Shown one piece after another: positions 58,591 to 60,410 of a stretch of DNA of 60,410 nt. The stretch is from Pseudovibrio sp. JCM 19062 (GTDB taxonomy: Bacteria; Pseudomonadota; Alphaproteobacteria; Rhizobiales; Stappiaceae). Numbering within the stretch: position 1 is the stretch's first letter; each line of letters begins with the position of its first letter. The DNA lies in NCBI GenBank assembly GCA_001310715.1, contig BAXV01000020.1:1-60410 (forward strand). The letters are read 5' to 3'. The notes below the pieces were generated by a model that saw nothing but the letters and a program-made list of their open reading frames with translations, ran no database searches and had not been told where the DNA came from. Position numbers and translations under genes: made by a program.

Positions 58591-59556
58591 ATGACTCAAG
58601 ACCGTCATCTCTGTGGCGTAGCCAATGCTTTGCGGGCAACAGTAATTTTTGTTGCTTGCGTCATTGCGTTGATTGGGTGTGCGTCCCGACCAGCAATAGA
58701 CGTGCCTGCTGTGGCACCTCCTCCTCCTCCCATTGCCTCTCCCCAACTGGCTTTGGTTCTGGGCAGTGGCGGGGCCAGAGGCTATGCACATCTGGGGGTT
58801 CTTCAGGCATTTGAAGAGGCGAATATTCCAATTGATTTGATTGTCGGTTCCAGTGCCGGCAGCATTATCGGTGTCTTTTATGCGGATAAAGCCAATAGTG
58901 AAGAAGTCAACGAAATCATGCTCAATACGGGCTTTTCTGACTTTGTAGATCTGGATTCCTTTTTCCTTCCGCGCGGTTTCATTGGTGGCTCCAGTTTGCA
59001 GCGGTTTATTGCCATGCATATGGACGCCAAAACCTTCGATGAACTCAAAATCCCCTTTATTGCAACCGGCACTGATCTGGAAACAGGTGAAGCTGTAGAG
59101 CTGAACAGTGGTCCTATACCTCCTGCCATTAATGCTTCTGTTGCATTGCCGGGTCTGCTCAAGCCGGTGGATCTTTATGGGCATGAGCTAATCGACGGGG
59201 GAGTGGCCGAGCCAAATCCGGTCCGAATTGCCAAACGCTATAACCCTCAAATCACTGTGGCAGTGGACCTTGCGCAAGATCTGTCTGAAACAATGCCCAG
59301 AACTGCAAGGGGTGTGTATTCAAGAGCCATTGATATTATATGGGCGCAGTTGAACGAACGAACTCTGGAAGGTGCCGATGTTATCATTCGTCCAACCAGA
59401 GGCGGCAACTACGGGACGTTTGCCATTGGCTCGCAAGAGGCGCTGTATCAGTCGGGGCTGGAAGCGGGCAGAGCTAGTGTGCCGGCTATAAGGGCGCTTC
59501 TGGGAAGGAGGGGCAACGTTGATCGGGGCGGGGAGGTTGTTTCCATCAATCCATAG
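58591..59556 (+). CDS. Patatin-like phospholipase, lipoprotein type
   Basis: An intact 321-residue protein. The N-terminal signal ends in a lipobox (IALIGCAS), so it should be lipidated and sit in the periplasm or outer membrane. A Pro-rich linker precedes the patatin domain: GSGGARGYAHLGVLQA (oxyanion hole), VGSSAGSIIG (nucleophile Ser) and LIDGGVAEPNPV (catalytic Asp). Distinct from the cytoplasmic-type patatin at 30193. The substrate is unknown; lysophospholipids are typical. Confidence 0.9.
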   Translation: MTQDRHLCGVANALRATVIFVACVIALIGCASRPAIDVPAVAPPPPPIASPQLALVLGSGGARGYAHLGVLQAFEEANIPIDLIVGSSAGSIIGVFYADKANSEEVNEIMLNTGFSDFVDLDSFFLPRGFIGGSSLQRFIAMHMDAKTFDELKIPFIATGTDLETGEAVELNSGPIPPAINASVALPGLLKPVDLYGHELIDGGVAEPNPVRIAKRYNPQITVAVDLAQDLSETMPRTARGVYSRAIDIIWAQLNERTLEGADVIIRPTRGGNYGTFAIGSQEALYQSGLEAGRASVPAIRALLGRRGNVDRGGEVVSINP

Positions 59557-59945
59557 TGCGTGCGCATGGCAGGGGGTATTCGATCAAGCGCAGTTCGCTA
59601 AGTTGCTGCGAGTCTGGTTTTGGTCTTCTACAGGGGCTTTCAGCTGGATTCTGTTCCCTCTTTTGAAAAAGAGAATTTGCACCAAAAATATTGGAGCCAG
59701 TGTGAAGAGCTGTGCTTTCGCAAGGTCATACGTGGATTTTGCGAGTTTGCTCAGCCAGAAAAAAAGGGGGAAAACTAACTGCCTTGTTGATTTTGCACAG
59801 GCACATGCAAAAGAGGCGTTGACAGATGGCGTTCCCGGCGGCATAAACCGCGCCACAGGACGCGGCGCAACTGCTTGCGGTTAAGCGGCGTGTTCGGCAA
59901 AACGAGTTTCAAAAAATTCTCTATCAGAGAATTTTGGTCGATCTC
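59557..59945. other. Gap upstream of the tRNA-Tyr block
   Basis: About 390 bp, no supported gene; it should contain the promoter of the tRNA/tuf transcript. Nothing else recognised. Confidence 0.5.
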
Positions 59946-60030
59946 GGAGGAGTGCCCGAGTGGCTAAAGGGGGCGGACTGTAAATCCGCTGGCTATGCCT
60001 ACGTTGGTTCGAATCCAACCTCCTCCACCA
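59946..60030 (+). tRNA. tRNA-Tyr (GUA), second copy
   Basis: An 85-nt gene identical to the copy at 34921-35005, including encoded CCA. It lies directly before tRNA-Gly and tuf, the usual position in this bacterial group, so this is probably the ancestral locus. Confidence 0.95.
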
Positions 60031-60049
60031 TCGATCTGAAATTGGTAAT

Positions 60050-60123
60050 GCGGGTGTAGCTCAATGGTAGAGCAGCAGCCTTCCAAGCTGAATACGAGGG
60101 TTCGATTCCCTTCACCCGCTCCA
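60050..60123 (+). tRNA. tRNA-Gly (UCC)
   Basis: A 74-nt tRNA with acceptor GCGGGTG/CACCCGC, anticodon TCC in CTTCCAA, T-loop TTCGATT and CCA encoded. It lies between tRNA-Tyr and tuf. Confidence 0.95.
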
Positions 60124-60229
60124 ACTTCTCTCTCGCTTCGCCGAAGGTGTCCTAAAAGAATTCTTGAGATCTATTTTTAGATTTCGAGCCCTGATCGACG
60201 GAACTACGATTAAATAGAGAGCTGCGCCC

Positions 60230-60410
60230 ATGGCGAAGGAAAAATTTGAACGTAATAAGCCGCACGTCAACATCGGCACAATCGGCCACGTTGATCACGG
60301 CAAGACTACGTTGACCGCTGCGATTACCAAATCCTTCGGTGACTTTAAAGCATATGATGAGATTGATGGCGCTCCTGAAGAGCGTGCTCGCGGTATCACC
60401 ATTTCAACGG
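60230..60410 (+). CDS. tuf: Elongation factor Tu (partial, 5' end)
   Basis: The first 60 residues read [20 protein letters not shown] and then the GTPase P-loop [16 protein letters not shown]; the switch-I region [10 protein letters not shown] ends at the window edge. EF-Tu carries aminoacyl-tRNA to the ribosome. It is preceded by tRNA-Tyr and tRNA-Gly, the standard order in alphaproteobacteria. The gene continues beyond the window. Confidence 0.96.
   Translation, partial: MAKEKFERNKPHVNIGTIGHVDHGKTTLTAAITKSFGDFKAYDEIDGAPEERARGITIST

Noticed and set aside
34921..60030. The two tRNA-Tyr genes as ends of a 25-kb island
   Set aside because: The DNA between them is ordinary core genes, both tRNAs are complete, and there is no integrase or fragment.

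Overview
The window looks like chromosomal DNA of a marine alphaproteobacterium of the Hyphomicrobiales/Stappiaceae kind (Pseudovibrio-like). This is inferred from gene content and order, not from a database search. The main signs are the tRNA-Tyr/tRNA-Gly/tuf block at the right end next to rlmB, a folE-hisI / Fe-S scaffold-yidD / thrS neighbourhood, a cysE-DUF3126 pair, a DUF2336 protein, a CHCC zinc-finger protein, and an intergenic palindromic repeat of rhizobial type. No rRNA, CRISPR array, prophage or complete mobile element is visible.

Layout. (1) 1-7720 is an AT-richer surface-glycan island: a YrbL-like protein, five glycosyltransferase-type genes, an opine/alanine-dehydrogenase-like gene and a transposase remnant. 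It ends at a 51-nt copy of the 3' half of a tRNA-Leu(UAA), the scar expected from tRNA-targeted integration. (2) 7741-18402 holds an L,D-transpeptidase, a LysR regulator, an OFA-type anion/formate antiporter, a DUF3360-type membrane protein, two tandem TrkH potassium transporters and sfsA. (3) 18517-25769 is core metabolism: gpt, a CinA-like protein, an FAD monooxygenase, a zinc-finger protein, two alpha/beta hydrolases, cysE, DUF3126 and a gamma carbonic anhydrase. (4) 25845-30080 is a signalling and surface group: a LapG-like cysteine peptidase, a double-PilZ protein, a PAS protein, a rhomboid protease and a CBS protein. (5) 30193-39064 runs from a patatin, hisI and folE through a scaffold protein and yidD to thrS, interrupted by secreted proteins, a tRNA-Tyr, an ASCH protein and a glycosyltransferase. 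(6) 39209-49044 has an acyltransferase, an exported repeat protein, two flavoenzymes, an aldolase-like protein, a transglycosylase-like protein, a DUF2336 protein, an HPt protein, NAD kinase and anmK. (7) 49290-60410 has an HxlR regulator with nitronate monooxygenase, two NSS transporters, a His-rich protein, tRNA-Thr, rlmB, a patatin lipoprotein, and the tRNA-Tyr/tRNA-Gly/tuf block.

About 30 genes carry at least one frame change, including genes normally essential (thrS, nadK, folE). Reading across each break restores a normal-length protein, and several breaks sit in 7-8 base homopolymers. The simplest reading is uncorrected indel errors in the sequence, so I annotate whole genes rather than fragments or pseudogenes.

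The most interesting functional signal is a shared operator-like motif (CTAT-N6-ATAG-N7-CTAT) upstream of the OFA antiporter, the DUF3360 gene and, in a near-match form, the adjacent LysR gene. It points to one small, apparently self-regulated anion-transport regulon. Other leads are the island scar, a possible carboxyethyl-amino-acid decoration gene in the glycan cluster, three orphan terminators that imply unannotated small transcripts, and an FNR-like box in a 970-bp gene-free stretch.
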